64,000 bases of DNA from assembly GCA_958450365.1 (NCBI GenBank), contig CAUEEP010000389.1, positions 150,001-214,000 of the forward strand. Reading direction: 5' to 3'. The position numbers were made by a program, and so were the translations under genes. The notes under the pieces were generated by a model. It was given only the letters and a program-made list of their open reading frames with translations, was not told where the DNA came from and did no database searches. Positions 30,607-40,760 of this stretch are shown piece by piece. Every line of letters begins with the position of its first letter. Position 1 is the stretch's first letter. This DNA is from Mesorhabditis belari. Its lineage: Eukaryota > Nematoda > Chromadorea > Rhabditida > Rhabditidae.

Positions 30607-31384
30607 AAAGGGAATGCGAAAGTTGAGAGTGAAGTGGAAAGGCTTTCGTGCTGTTCGTTTCATTTTGTCATCAAGTCGGTTCGTTCGATTCATTTTTAAT
30701 CATTTACGGTAATCAATGAGTGGCGAAGAAGCGCAGGGGGTTTTCTTCCCCTTCAAACTACCGTATAGTAGCCATTAATAGCCATTATACCGTACCTACA
30801 TTTTTATACCGTACGTACATTGTTACCCAAAAAAAATGAGCGTTTTTTCGGCGCGAGGGCCACTGATTCACTTTCAGTGAATCAGTGGGTGCGAAACTCT
30901 TCCACTATATGGTGGAAAAAATTTTGAAAAATAGGTCTTGTTGTAGTGGTGAAATTGAGTCGAAATTGATCAAAATTGAAATTCATCAAATGCGAAAACT
31001 CCAACAAGAATCATCGAAATACATTGATTACGAACTTTCAAACAATGCAGTGAATTTAAAGGATGTTCTTTAAAGGAAGTGCTGTTACTTTTCGTTTGAA
31101 TAATTTATCAGAAGACGAAACACAGCGATTTGTAATTATGGGAAACAAGGGATGTGACGCTACAAAATTGACGTTGATGTTGCCTGATAGTCAAAATAAA
31201 AGCCAATCTCCGTACAACCATCAAATTACACATTCTTGCGGTATCGAAAGGGAATCACAACCATCAAATTGGTGAAATTGACGAAAAAAAACACTCAACC
31301 ACGCGCGTTCTTTGTGCGCGTCGCGACTCGGCCTCTTTCTGGGATCCCTGCCCAATAGATACCGCTCCCTTTCTCTCGTTCTGT
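30607..31384 (+). other. SL1-U2 spacer
   Basis: Complete spacer with the 13-bp hairpin, the two short overlapping frames and the U2 upstream region. The A run before the final promoter part is one base longer than in some units. Confidence 0.7.
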
Positions 31385-31441
31385 ATCGCTTCTGGCCTCT
31401 GGCTAAGATCAATGTGTAGTATCTGTTCTTATCGGCTTAAT
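31385..31441 (+). pseudogene. U2: U2 snRNA gene, 5' part (interrupted)
   Basis: U2 nt 1-57. Its last 20 nt (31422-31441) are the left target copy of the full-length A insertion. Confidence 0.94.
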
Positions 31442-31756
31442 AAGTTTATCGCTTGTTAACGTCACGCACCGGTGTATACTGGGTAAGGCTGGAACAGTAC
31501 AACACGGAGATTGGAACTATGAGAACCACGAGGCGTCTACATCGACTTCAAAGGGAAGCCTCCCTCGTCGCCTCTTCCGCCGCCGCCTCCACGGACAGAC
31601 AGCCACAGTCTATAAAAGCCGTCAATTCCCCTACGACGTTAAACAGCTCGGAAGACGGGGGGGGCTTTATTTTTAGCCCCCAGCTCCTGCGATCAAAAGC
31701 GGTTGAGCTACCCCGTCACGCCGAATGTTAACTCCAGGGATGACGACGAAGACGAC

Positions 31757-31818
31757 CTTATCGGCTTAAATGGGTTTCTTGTTAAGGCAGCATTGCCGAG
31801 ACAATCCCATTTAATGTC
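31757..31818 (+). promoter_or_regulatory. target-mimic stem-loop module (A, single copy)
   Basis: CTTATCGGCTTAA (31757-31769) is identical to the end of the U2 target. TTAAATGGG (31766-31774) pairs perfectly with CCCATTTAA (31806-31814). The inner GGCA-gcat-TGCC hairpin is kept and ATG-TCG-GGC begins at 31814. Confidence 0.72.
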
Positions 31819-34800
31819 GGGCGCGAGCGACGACGACGGAGACCACCGACTACCGACACGACTATCTGAGCCCCGACGCGATGCCAAGGACGACTACTCA
31901 CACGAGCCCCGACACGATGCCTCGACGTCAAAAGCCTCCTCTTCTCTCGCCACCTCGTTACGCACCTCCAGGCATCCCGCCGAGGACAGCACCGAAGACG
32001 TTGGAATGGCAGATCCAGGGAGGTTTAACCTAACCCAAACCTCATCTAAATACTTTCTGGATATGCCTCTCGACGATCGACTAAAATGCAAATGGTGCGA
32101 GGGACTCTACATTCGGCAGGGGGACCTCAAGAAGCACCTCGGCAACAAGCACGGCTGGAAGGATGAGTTTGTGTTTAGGTGCAAGAGCTGTGGTCTGGAG
32201 TTCGACACAAAGAAAAAGGCGGACGAACACCTGAGGAAATCATGCGACGAGGATGGGTTCCCTCTGCTTTTTAACGACTACATAGTCAAGATAGAAAATA
32301 TAGAAAGTATTGAAAGCATAGATCTCAGGTGTCGCCTATGTGTCGCTCCAGCCGCAGCCAAACTTAAATCAATTAAAAGCTTACAGGCGCACCTCCGCAT
32401 ACACGTCGCCAAGCTCGTCTTCGAATGCACTCGATGTCTGGCCCACTTCCACGGCAAGAGGGATTTCAACCCACACCTCCCCAGCTGCAAGAAGAAGGGA
32501 ACAACACAAGGGAGAGGTCAGTTGGAGGCGAATAATGACTCAATTGAGATCGGATCGCCGCCGGATGCCCACCCACCTCCACCCGGCTACAAGAAGAAGG
32601 CAACACGCAAAAGGAACGGTCAGAGGCCAGAGTTTTCTCATGAGACTACTAAAGAAATCCCTAATGAAATTCTAATTGAGGAAATCATCGGTTCCCCAGT
32701 CACCGGACCTGCCGCAGCTCGCCAACTACACGCCACGCCACCTCCACCACCGCCAAGCCCTCCACGACACCTACACGCCACGCCACCACCAAGCCCACTA
32801 GCCGAGCTGAACGAGACCTTCACCATCCACCACCGGACCCCGCCGAGAAGCCCTCCAATGCCTCAACCGCCACCAATGGCCGCCAATGGAGCTACTCATC
32901 AACGGGAATGGACGGACAAGTTTAATAGGGTTATTAATCCTCAAGATCTAGACACCCTGCTCGAACAGCTCGTGGAAGAGGCGAAGAAGACAACAAAGAT
33001 GGGAGACGCGCCGCCGAAGAGCCCACGCCCAGTCCAGCCAAGAAGACAGCCGCCACCACCACCAAGAAGAGGACCACCACGACGACGTTACGACCCAAAG
33101 GCCGCCTCAAGGATACAGAAGATGTACAGGAAGTGTCGCCCACGGGCATTCAGAGAAGTTGTTGAGGCAGGTTCACCATTTTGCCAAATTCCAGCAAACG
33201 ACCTCCACCGGCATTTCAGCGACGTGTTTGGACCGTCCCCACTAGTGGATCCGACCATTCCCGACTTCGTGCCAGAGCAAGAGGACAACCTAACCGGTGA
33301 TGTTAACCCGTTTAACGAAATCTTTACAGCTCCGGAGGTTTGGTCTCGTCTCTCCCGATGCTCCAACACCGCGCCTGGTCCGGACCTCCTTCGCTACGCC
33401 GTGTGGAAGAAGTACGACAACGGTGCACACATCCTTGCCTCGCTCTTCAACGCTTGTCACCGACTACATCACGTGCCAGCGAAATGGAATCAATCCTCGA
33501 CGGTGCTGCTCCACAAGAAGGGCGACAAAAGAGAAGTTAACAACTGGAGACCTATCTCCATGTCCAACACTATTTCAAAGGTTTACACTTCAACTTTAGC
33601 AAATCGTCTTGGGAAGTGGGCAAGCCGCCATGGACGTATCTCCAAATCGCAGAAGGGCTTCGTGGCAGCCGACGGATGTGCGGAACACAACTTCGTCCTC
33701 CAATCGACCATCGTGGATGCTCGCCGGAACCGAAAACAAGTTTCAATGGCATGGCTTGACCTAACAAATGCCTTTGGTAGTGTTCCCCATCAATCCATTT
33801 TCAGTGCCCTAAAGTACGCCGGACTCAACGACACTGCCATCGAGGTCATCCGCCGTCTCTACGCCAACTGCTCCACAACCATCCGAAGCTCCACTGGTCC
33901 GACCAACGACATCCCAATTCAGGCAGGAGTAAAGCAGGGTTGCCCTTTGTCACCCATTATCTTTAATTTAACACTTGAGCCTCTTCTCCGAGCCATCTCC
34001 CAAGTCAACAACGGATACAAGATGCATGGACGAAATGTGGATGTGCTAGCCTACGCGGACGACCTTGCGGTAATCACAGGTACCCCAACCCAACTTCAGA
34101 AAACACTCGATGTCGTCTCCTCGGCAGCTGACTGGTTAGGGCTGAAGTTCAACTCGAAGAAGTGCGCCAGCCTCTGCATCGATGGGAAGAAGAAACAAGC
34201 GCTCAACAACCGACTACGAGTACAAGGGGAGTTTATAGCCGTCCACTCTGAGGACGACCTATATGAACACCTAGGCACACCAACCGGCTATCACTCCGCC
34301 CCCAGCGCTCAGAAGGTGATTGAGAAGATGACCGCCCAGCTCGACGCCCTCGACTCCTCGTTACTCGCTCCATGGCAGAAGGCCGACGCCATCAACACCT
34401 TTGTTTTACCGTGTATCTCTTTTCATCTAAAAAATGGTGTTGTAGCAAAAAAGCCACTTACAGCATTCGACAACAAGCTCAAGGCCGTCGCCAAGAAATG
34501 GATGAATCTGCCGGAACGCGCCAGTCCAGAAGTCCTCTACCTCTCCAGTCAGATGGGTGGTTTAGGTCTACAGAAAATTTCAGTTCTCGCGGATGTCTCC
34601 AAGCTTGTGCACGGCCTCCGACTACTCACCTCACCAGATGTCAAGGACTTCGCCGCAGCCTGCCTCCACGAGACGGTGACCAAACGACTTCGGAGGGCGA
34701 TACGTAACGAACAAGAAATTACTCAGTATCTGAACGGTTCAATGGAAGGAGATTTCAGGCTTGAGTCCAGCGACATCACCAACATGTGGATCCGACTACG

Positions 34801-35668
34801 CAAAGCGACTCGAAGACTGAAGGCGAAGATGGACATCGAATGGAAATGGGAATCTGGCAAAATTAACCTTTTACTAAATAAAACCCAACTTCCAGCCACA
34901 ACCGTCGAATACTCCCTTCGTTATGCCGTCCGAGAGTTCTACCGCCAGAGCCTCATCTCCAAGCCGGATCAGGGAAAAGTTTACAGCCTTACGACCAGTT
35001 CAAACTGCTCGAACCACTTTCTGCAAACGGGTCAATTCACCCGTTTTGCAGACTGGAGATTCATCCATCGAGCACGTTTGGACTGTGTCCCCCTGAATGC
35101 CACTAAAAGATTTGGTAATGGTAACAAAAATTGCAGGCGATGTGGACACTCCTCCGAAACTCTTCCCCACGTGTTATGCCATTGCAAGCCCCATCTCGCG
35201 ACGATCACCCGAAGACACAACGCCATCTTGGACCGACTCGTAAAGGCTGTTAAGATTCCTGAAACTTCATTAATGCGTATTAACCAACAAGTTCCAGGCA
35301 TTAACTCCGACCTACGGCCCGACCTTGTCATCCAGGACCACCAAGCCAAGACGGTGACCATCATCGACGTAACAATGCCCTTCGAGAACCGAGTGGACGC
35401 CTTCATCAACTCCAGACAAGAGAAGCTTCGGAAGTACGACGACATCGCCAACCAACTCCGAGCCCTCAACTACGACGTCTATCTGGATGCTTTTACGGTC
35501 GGCCCCCTTGGTGGATGGTGTTTAACTAACGATGTAATACTTAGAAAACTCGGCGTCTCACTGCGATATGGTCAACTCATGAAGAAGCTAATGGTTTCCG
35601 ATGCAATCAAATGGTCCAGGGACATCTACGTGGAACACCTAACAGGAACTAAACAATATGTTGATTGA
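31814..35668 (+). CDS. family A zinc-finger/RT/restriction-like endonuclease protein
   Basis: Predicted 1284-aa protein. I chose ATG 31814, the first ATG of the long frame and the one just after the conserved stem-loop. An upstream ATG at 31519 is out of frame here because a G run near 31657-31664 has eight G, against seven in the copy at 12874. Zinc fingers start at about C92 (CKWC...H...H), then FRCKSC, LRCRLC and FECTRC pairs. A Pro-rich linker follows. RT has catalytic D649 (AWLDLTNAFGS) and YADD with D749/D750. The knuckle is C1107, C1110, H1119, C1122. RLE has P-D1170 and D1185 (IIDVTMPFE). Stop at 35666-35668. No internal stops, so it is a candidate active element. Confidence 0.9.
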   Translation: MSGASDDDGDHRLPTRLSEPRRDAKDDYSHEPRHDASTSKASSSLATSLRTSRHPAEDSTEDVGMADPGRFNLTQTSSKYFLDMPLDDRLKCKWCEGLYIRQGDLKKHLGNKHGWKDEFVFRCKSCGLEFDTKKKADEHLRKSCDEDGFPLLFNDYIVKIENIESIESIDLRCRLCVAPAAAKLKSIKSLQAHLRIHVAKLVFECTRCLAHFHGKRDFNPHLPSCKKKGTTQGRGQLEANNDSIEIGSPPDAHPPPPGYKKKATRKRNGQRPEFSHETTKEIPNEILIEEIIGSPVTGPAAARQLHATPPPPPPSPPRHLHATPPPSPLAELNETFTIHHRTPPRSPPMPQPPPMAANGATHQREWTDKFNRVINPQDLDTLLEQLVEEAKKTTKMGDAPPKSPRPVQPRRQPPPPPRRGPPRRRYDPKAASRIQKMYRKCRPRAFREVVEAGSPFCQIPANDLHRHFSDVFGPSPLVDPTIPDFVPEQEDNLTGDVNPFNEIFTAPEVWSRLSRCSNTAPGPDLLRYAVWKKYDNGAHILASLFNACHRLHHVPAKWNQSSTVLLHKKGDKREVNNWRPISMSNTISKVYTSTLANRLGKWASRHGRISKSQKGFVAADGCAEHNFVLQSTIVDARRNRKQVSMAWLDLTNAFGSVPHQSIFSALKYAGLNDTAIEVIRRLYANCSTTIRSSTGPTNDIPIQAGVKQGCPLSPIIFNLTLEPLLRAISQVNNGYKMHGRNVDVLAYADDLAVITGTPTQLQKTLDVVSSAADWLGLKFNSKKCASLCIDGKKKQALNNRLRVQGEFIAVHSEDDLYEHLGTPTGYHSAPSAQKVIEKMTAQLDALDSSLLAPWQKADAINTFVLPCISFHLKNGVVAKKPLTAFDNKLKAVAKKWMNLPERASPEVLYLSSQMGGLGLQKISVLADVSKLVHGLRLLTSPDVKDFAAACLHETVTKRLRRAIRNEQEITQYLNGSMEGDFRLESSDITNMWIRLRKATRRLKAKMDIEWKWESGKINLLLNKTQLPATTVEYSLRYAVREFYRQSLISKPDQGKVYSLTTSSNCSNHFLQTGQFTRFADWRFIHRARLDCVPLNATKRFGNGNKNCRRCGHSSETLPHVLCHCKPHLATITRRHNAILDRLVKAVKIPETSLMRINQQVPGINSDLRPDLVIQDHQAKTVTIIDVTMPFENRVDAFINSRQEKLRKYDDIANQLRALNYDVYLDAFTVGPLGGWCLTNDVILRKLGVSLRYGQLMKKLMVSDAIKWSRDIYVEHLTGTKQYVD

Positions 35669-35917
35669 ACAGAGAGAAGCCCTTACTTTTTGTCTTACAT
35701 CTATTATTTCAAATTGTCATTTTTCTCAAAAATTGTTATATCTTAAAACAATTTTCTATATATTCTATTGTGATTTATTGACCTTATCGCTTCACTATAT
35801 GCAAGTACCTCTATTTGTATTTGTATTCATCAATTCTAGTGCCATCGGGCATCATATATTATTTGAAATTTTACAACATTCACTGAATAAAACTTCCTCT
35901 GTTCTTATCGGCTTAAT

Positions 35918-36048
35918 CTCCGGTACGAGTTCTATTGAACTCATCGAGATTAATCAATTTTTGGAACGGGTACGGTTTGTAGAAGCTTGCTTCTCGCCGT
36001 ACAGCGTCGGCCCGCTATTGCACTTACCGGCGGGATCGGCGCACACCC
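35918..36048 (+). pseudogene. U2: U2 snRNA gene, 3' part (interrupted)
   Basis: Right half of the U2 gene split by the full-length A element. Confidence 0.94.
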
Positions 36049-36166
36049 CCAGTGATGGGGGAACAAAATAAAGAACGAAAAACAAAGCGCAAAGCGACAG
36101 TCTTCCTTTATTTTATCGAAACCTACAAGCAAACCATCATCTTTACTCTACCGGCGAAAAGCAAAA

Positions 36167-36285
36167 AGCTTACGACACTCGGGATTCCCAAGCCGTCTCC
36201 GATCCAAGTACTAACCGAGCCCAACGTTGCTTAACTTGGCAGATCGGACGGGATGCCGTGTTTTCAACGTGGTATGGTCGTAAGC
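36167..36285 (-). rRNA. 5S: 5S rRNA
   Basis: Complete minus-strand copy. Confidence 0.97.
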
Positions 36286-36319
36286 GAGTGCTGGGCGGTG
36301 AAAGACGGTTGAAATAGTT

Positions 36320-36408
36320 GAAAGGAAAGAAAGGAAAGAAAGGAAAGAAAGGAAAGAAAGGAAAGAAAGAAAGAAAGGAAAGAAAGAAAGAAAGAAAGAG
36401 AGAGAAAG
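36320..36408 (+). repeat. GGAAAGAAA microsatellite
   Basis: Five GGAAAGAAA units, one GAAAGAAA interruption, then GAAA and GA. Confidence 0.93.
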
Positions 36409-36532
36409 CTATCCTTTATCACCGAAGAGACGCGAGACGACGCGACTGTGTGCACCTTTTGTGTGTCTCGTAGGAAAAAGCGGCTGCTGGCCTACGACCT
36501 CTACACATAGCGCCACAGAGATCTCCCACTTC

Positions 36533-36629
36533 GGTTTAATTACCCAAGTTTGAGGTTAGCATTAACCCCAAGACCTTGTAAAAGTGTCTTGATAAAATTT
36601 TGGAACGCATCCCCGTCAAGGGGATGCAC
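36533..36629 (+). ncRNA. SL1: SL1 spliced leader RNA
   Basis: Complete gene with T4 Sm site. Confidence 0.97.
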
Positions 36630-37406
36630 AAAGGGAATGCGAAAGTTGAGAGTGAAGTGGAAAGGCTTTCGTGCTGTTCGTTTCATTTTGTCATCAAGTC
36701 GGTTCGTTCGATTCATTTTTAATCATTTACGGTAATCAATGAGTGGCGAAGAAGCGCAGGGGGGTTTTCTTCCCCTTCAAACTACCGTATAGTAGCCATT
36801 AATAGCCATTATACCGTACCTACATTTTTATACCGTACGTACATTGTTACCCAAAAAAAATGAGCGTTTTTTCGGCGCGAGGGCCACTGATTCACTTTCA
36901 GTGAATCAGTGGGTGCGAAACTCTTCCACTATATGGTGGAAAAAATTTTGAAAAATAGGTCTTGTTGTAGTGGTGAAATTGAGTCGAAATTGATCAAAAT
37001 TGAAATTCATCAAATGCGAAAACTCCAACAAGAATCATCGAAATACATTGATTACGAACTTTCAAACAATGCAGTGAATTTAAAGGATGTTCTTTAAAGG
37101 AAGTGCTGTTACTTTTCGTTTGAATAATTTATCAGAAGACGAAACACAGCGATTTGTAATTATGGGAAACAAGGGATGTGACGCTACAAAATTGACGTTG
37201 ATGTTGCCTGATAGTCAAAATAAAAGCCAATCTCCGTACAACCATCAAATTACACATTCTTGCGGTATCGAAAGGGAATCACAACCATCAAATTGGTGAA
37301 ATTGACGAAAAAACACTCAACCACGCGCGTTCTTTGTGCGCGTCGCGACTCGGCCTCTTTCTGGGATCCCTGCCCAATAGATACCGCTCCCTTTCTCTCG
37401 TTCTGT
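36630..37406 (+). other. SL1-U2 spacer (reference copy)
   Basis: 777 bp. Contents: ATACCGTAC-like repeats near 36785-36845; hairpin at 36884-36912; an open frame of 70 codons from ATG 37087 to 37299 that overlaps a 62-codon frame ending at 37097; ACGCGC/GCGCGT inverted repeat 37323-37343 (-84 to -64 from U2); and the U2 promoter region to 37406. The two frames look like one longer frame broken by a shift near 37090. They match no family I recognise and may be noncoding. Confidence 0.65.
36884..36912 (+). repeat. perfect 13-bp hairpin in spacer
   Basis: CCACTGATTCACT and AGTGAATCAGTGG separated by TTC. Present and unchanged in every spacer that extends this far. Function unknown. Confidence 0.85.
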
Positions 37407-37594
37407 ATCGCTTCTGGCCTCTGGCTAAGATCAATGTGTAGTATCTGTTCTTATCGGCTTAATCTCCGGTACGAGTTCTATTGAACTCATCGAGATTAAT
37501 CAATTTTTGGAACGGGTACGGTTTGTAGAAGCTTGCTTCTCGCCGTACAGCGTCGGCCCGCTATTGCACTTACCGGCGGGATCGGCGCACACCC
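37407..37594 (+). ncRNA. U2: U2 snRNA, intact
   Basis: Uninterrupted 188-nt U2 gene, the same length as human U2 from recall. It begins ATCGCTTCTGGCC and TGGCTAAGATCAA (5' stem-loop I). The branch-site recognition sequence GTAGTA is at nt 32-37, and CTGTTCTTATC is strictly conserved. An Sm-site region AATTTTTGGAACG is followed by stem-loops III (GTACGG...CCGTAC) and IV (GCCCGC...GCGGG-type). The transposon target is nt 38-57 (37444-37463). U2 pairs with the intron branch site in the spliceosome for both cis- and SL trans-splicing. The 3' end is set by homology. A CCCCC/GGGGG inverted repeat starts within the last bases. Confidence 0.95.
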
Positions 37595-37712
37595 CCAGTG
37601 ATGGGGGAACAAAATAAAGAACGAAAAACAAAGCGCAAAGCGACAGTCTTCCTTTATTTTATCGAAACCTACAAGCAAACCATCATCTTTACTCTACCGG
37701 CGAAAAGCAAAA

Positions 37713-37831
37713 AGCTTACGACACTCGGGATTCCCAAGCCGTCTCCGATCCAAGTACTAACCGAGCCCAACGTTGCTTAACTTGGCAGATCGGACGGGAT
37801 GCCGTGTTTTCAACGTGGTATGGTCGTAAGC
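37713..37831 (-). rRNA. 5S: 5S rRNA
   Basis: Complete minus-strand copy in an intact unit. Confidence 0.97.
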
Positions 37832-37864
37832 GAGTGCTGGGCGGTGAAAGACGGTTGAAATAGT

Positions 37865-37954
37865 TGAAAGGAAAGAAAGGAAAGAAAGGAAAGAAAGGAA
37901 AGAAAGGAAAGAAAGAAAGAAAGGAAAGAAAGAAAGAAAGAAAGAGAGAGAAAG
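37865..37954 (+). repeat. GGAAAGAAA microsatellite
   Basis: Same pattern as 36320-36408. Confidence 0.93.
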
Positions 37955-38078
37955 CTATCCTTTATCACCGAAGAGACGCGAGACGACGCGACTGTGTGCA
38001 CCTTTTGTGTGTCTCGTAGGAAAAAGCGGCTGCTGGCCTACGACCTCTACACATAGCGCCACAGAGATCTCCCACTTC

Positions 38079-38174
38079 GGTTTAATTACCCAAGTTTGAG
38101 GTTAGCATTAACCCCAAGACCTTGTAAAAGTGTCTTGATAAAATTTGGAACGCATCCCCGTCAAGGGGATGCAC
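38079..38174 (+). ncRNA. SL1: SL1 spliced leader RNA, Sm-site variant
   Basis: Second copy with the shortened AAAATTTGG Sm site (as at 5765). All other elements are intact. Confidence 0.94.
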
Positions 38175-38951
38175 AAAGGGAATGCGAAAGTTGAGAGTGA
38201 AGTGGAAAGGCTTTCGTGCTGTTCGTTTCATTTTGTCATCAAGTCGGTTCGTTCGATTCATTTTTAATCATTTACGGTAATCAATGAGTGGCGAAGAAGC
38301 GCAGGGGGTTTTCTTCCCCTTCAAACTACCGTATAGTAGCCATTAATAGCCATTATACCGTACCTACATTTTTATACCGTACGTACATTGTTACCCAAAA
38401 AAAATGAGCGTTTTTTCGGCGCGAGGGCCACTGATTCACTTTCAGTGAATCAGTGGGTGCGAAACTCTTCCACTATATGGTGGAAAAAATTTTGAAAAAT
38501 AGGTCTTGTTGTAGTGGTGAAATTGAGTCGAAATTGATCAAAATTGAAATTCATCAAATGCGAAAACTCCAACAAGAATCATCGAAATACATTGATTACG
38601 AACTTTCAAACAATGCAGTGAATTTAAAGGATGTTCTTTAAAGGAAGTGCTGTTACTTTTCGTTTGAATAATTTATCAGAAGACGAAACACAGCGATTTG
38701 TAATTATGGGAAACAAGGGATGTGACGCTACAAAATTGACGTTGATGTTGCCTGATAGTCAAAATAAAAGCCAATCTCCGTACAACCATCAAATTACACA
38801 TTCTTGCGGTATCGAAAGGGAATCACAACCATCAAATTGGTGAAATTGACGAAAAAAACACTCAACCACGCGCGTTCTTTGTGCGCGTCGCGACTCGGCC
38901 TCTTTCTGGGATCCCTGCCCAATAGATACCGCTCCCTTTCTCTCGTTCTGT
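38175..38951 (+). other. SL1-U2 spacer
   Basis: Complete spacer with the same contents as 36630-37406. No additional gene seen. Confidence 0.7.
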
Positions 38952-39139
38952 ATCGCTTCTGGCCTCTGGCTAAGATCAATGTGTAGTATCTGTTCTTATC
39001 GGCTTAATCTCCGGTACGAGTTCTATTGAACTCATCGAGATTAATCAATTTTTGGAACGGGTACGGTTTGTAGAAGCTTGCTTCTCGCCGTACAGCGTCG
39101 GCCCGCTATTGCACTTACCGGCGGGATCGGCGCACACCC
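38952..39139 (+). ncRNA. U2: U2 snRNA, intact
   Basis: Uninterrupted 188-nt copy. About 95 bp downstream the unit is cut by the deletion junction at 39235, so its 5S and SL1 partners are missing. Confidence 0.95.
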
Positions 39140-39235
39140 CCAGTGATGGGGGAACAAAATAAAGAACGAAAAACAAAGCGCAAAGCGACAGTCTTCCTTT
39201 ATTTTATCGAAACCTACAAGCAAACCATCATCTTT

Positions 39236-39258
39236 CTTTCATCCATCATCTCAGCAAG
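39236..39258 (+). other. filler DNA at deletion junction
   Basis: About 23 bp (CTTTCATCCATC...AGCAAG) that belong neither to the unit nor to the B1 element. The same filler recurs at 45011-45033, which shows that both loci descend from one event. Confidence 0.75.
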
Positions 39259-39704
39259 CCATCGTCGACCGTCTCGTCAAAGCCCTCAAGCCGCCAGTCA
39301 CAAGCCAAGTCCGACTCAACCAACACGTGCCCAACTTCGATGCGAAGTTCCGTCCCGACATCTTGATCGTCGACTCAACCCTCAAGACGGTGCAACTCAT
39401 CGACGTCACCATGCCATTCGAGAACCGACCCGAAGCCTTCCAAGCTGCCCGCCAAGAAAAACAACGCAAGTACCAAACGATCGCCCAGCACTTCGAAGCT
39501 CTCGGCTACTCGGTGATCCTCGACGCTTTCGTGGTCGGCCCGCTCGGTGGATGGGATCTCGCCAACGACGAACTCCTCAAGAAGCTTGGTGTCTCCTTCC
39601 GCTACGCACGTCTCATGAAGAAGCTGATGGTGTCGGATGCCGTGAAATGGAGCCGGGACATCTACGTCGAACACATCACTGGAGCCCGCCAATACGACCC
39701 TTGA
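39259..39704 (+). pseudogene. family B1 RLE domain remnant
   Basis: Encodes roughly the last 147 residues: VDRLVKALKPP, the RLE motifs RPDIL and LIDVTMPFEN, and the C-terminal tail VKWSRDIYVEHITG. No start codon or RT. It is open to the native stop at 39702-39704. Confidence 0.88.
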
Positions 39705-40126
39705 GTTCCTAGTCTTCTCTTCTTTCTTGCTCTCTTGTTGTCTTTCTCTTTTGTCTCCTCCTAGCCAAAATCATCCCTATGTTGCCTTGCGATCAAATAT
39801 CTGTGATAATGCATCTCACATATCTCTCATATCTAACTTTTGTTCTGACTTTCATTTAGTCTTGTGTTTTCCTATAGGTTCATAACATTTATTGCTTTGT
39901 GCTCTAATGTTCTATATTCTACTCAACATTTCTATCTGTGCATACCTCTTCTCATGGTTTCCTAATTCACTAGGCCCATCTACTATTCCTCATTCAACCC
40001 TTTCTGTGTTTGCATATACCCTATGTTTTCTTAAATGTGGGTTCATACATTTCCTGTATTTTAATCCGTTGTGATAGACCGGCTGGGGTTTTGTACCATG
40101 CCCATCATGCACTGAAATAAACTTAA
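39259..40126 (+). mobile_element. family B1 retrotransposon, 3' end only
   Basis: The last 868 bp of B1, including the 422-bp 3' UTR (39705-40126). Target copy at 40127-40146. Confidence 0.9.
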
Positions 40127-40146
40127 TCTGTTCTTATCGGCTTAAT

Positions 40147-40277
40147 CTCCGGTACGAGTTCTATTGAACTCATCGAGATTAATCAATTTTTGGAACGGGT
40201 ACGGTTTGTAGAAGCTTGCTTCTCGCCGTACAGCGTCGGCCCGCTATTGCACTTACCGGCGGGATCGGCGCACACCC
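40147..40277 (+). pseudogene. U2: U2 snRNA gene, 3' part (interrupted)
   Basis: U2 nt 58-188. The inverted repeat at its 3' boundary has one G fewer (GATGGGGAAC), a variant shared with the unit at 43182. Confidence 0.92.
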
Positions 40278-40394
40278 CCAGTGATGGGGAACAAAATAAA
40301 GAACGAAAAACAAAGCGCAAAGCGACAGTCTTCCTTTATTTTATCGAAACCTACAAGCAAACCATCATCTTTACTCTACCGGCGAAAAGCAAAA

Positions 40395-40513
40395 AGCTTA
40401 CGACACTCGGGATTCCCAAGCCGTCTCCGATCCAAGTACTAACCGAGCCCAACGTTGCTTAACTTGGCAGATCGGACGGGATGCCGTGTTTTCAACGTGG
40501 TATGGTCGTAAGC
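40395..40513 (-). rRNA. 5S: 5S rRNA
   Basis: Complete minus-strand copy. Confidence 0.97.
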
Positions 40514-40547
40514 GAGTGCTGGGCGGTGAAAGACGGTTGAAATAGTT

Positions 40548-40636
40548 GAAAGGAAAGAAAGGAAAGAAAGGAAAGAAAGGAAAGAAAGGAAAGAAAGAAA
40601 GAAAGGAAAGAAAGAAAGAAAGAAAGAGAGAGAAAG
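40548..40636 (+). repeat. GGAAAGAAA microsatellite
   Basis: Same pattern as 36320-36408. Confidence 0.93.
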
Positions 40637-40760
40637 CTATCCTTTATCACCGAAGAGACGCGAGACGACGCGACTGTGTGCACCTTTTGTGTGTCTCGTA
40701 GGAAAAAGCGGCTGCTGGCCTACGACCTCTACACATAGCGCCACAGAGATCTCCCACTTC

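Larger units (their letters stand above)
31442..35897 (+). mobile_element. family A retrotransposon, full length, inside U2
   Basis: A 4456-bp element with perfect 20-bp target duplications at 31422-31441 and 35898-35917 and both U2 halves in place. This is the clearest complete insertion in the window. The 5' end is AAGTTTATCGC. The 229-bp 3' UTR (35669-35897) ends AATAAAACTTCC. Confidence 0.95.

Noticed and set aside
31442..35897. NeSL-1-type element targeting SL1
   Set aside because: Every insertion is in U2; all SL1 genes here are uninterrupted.
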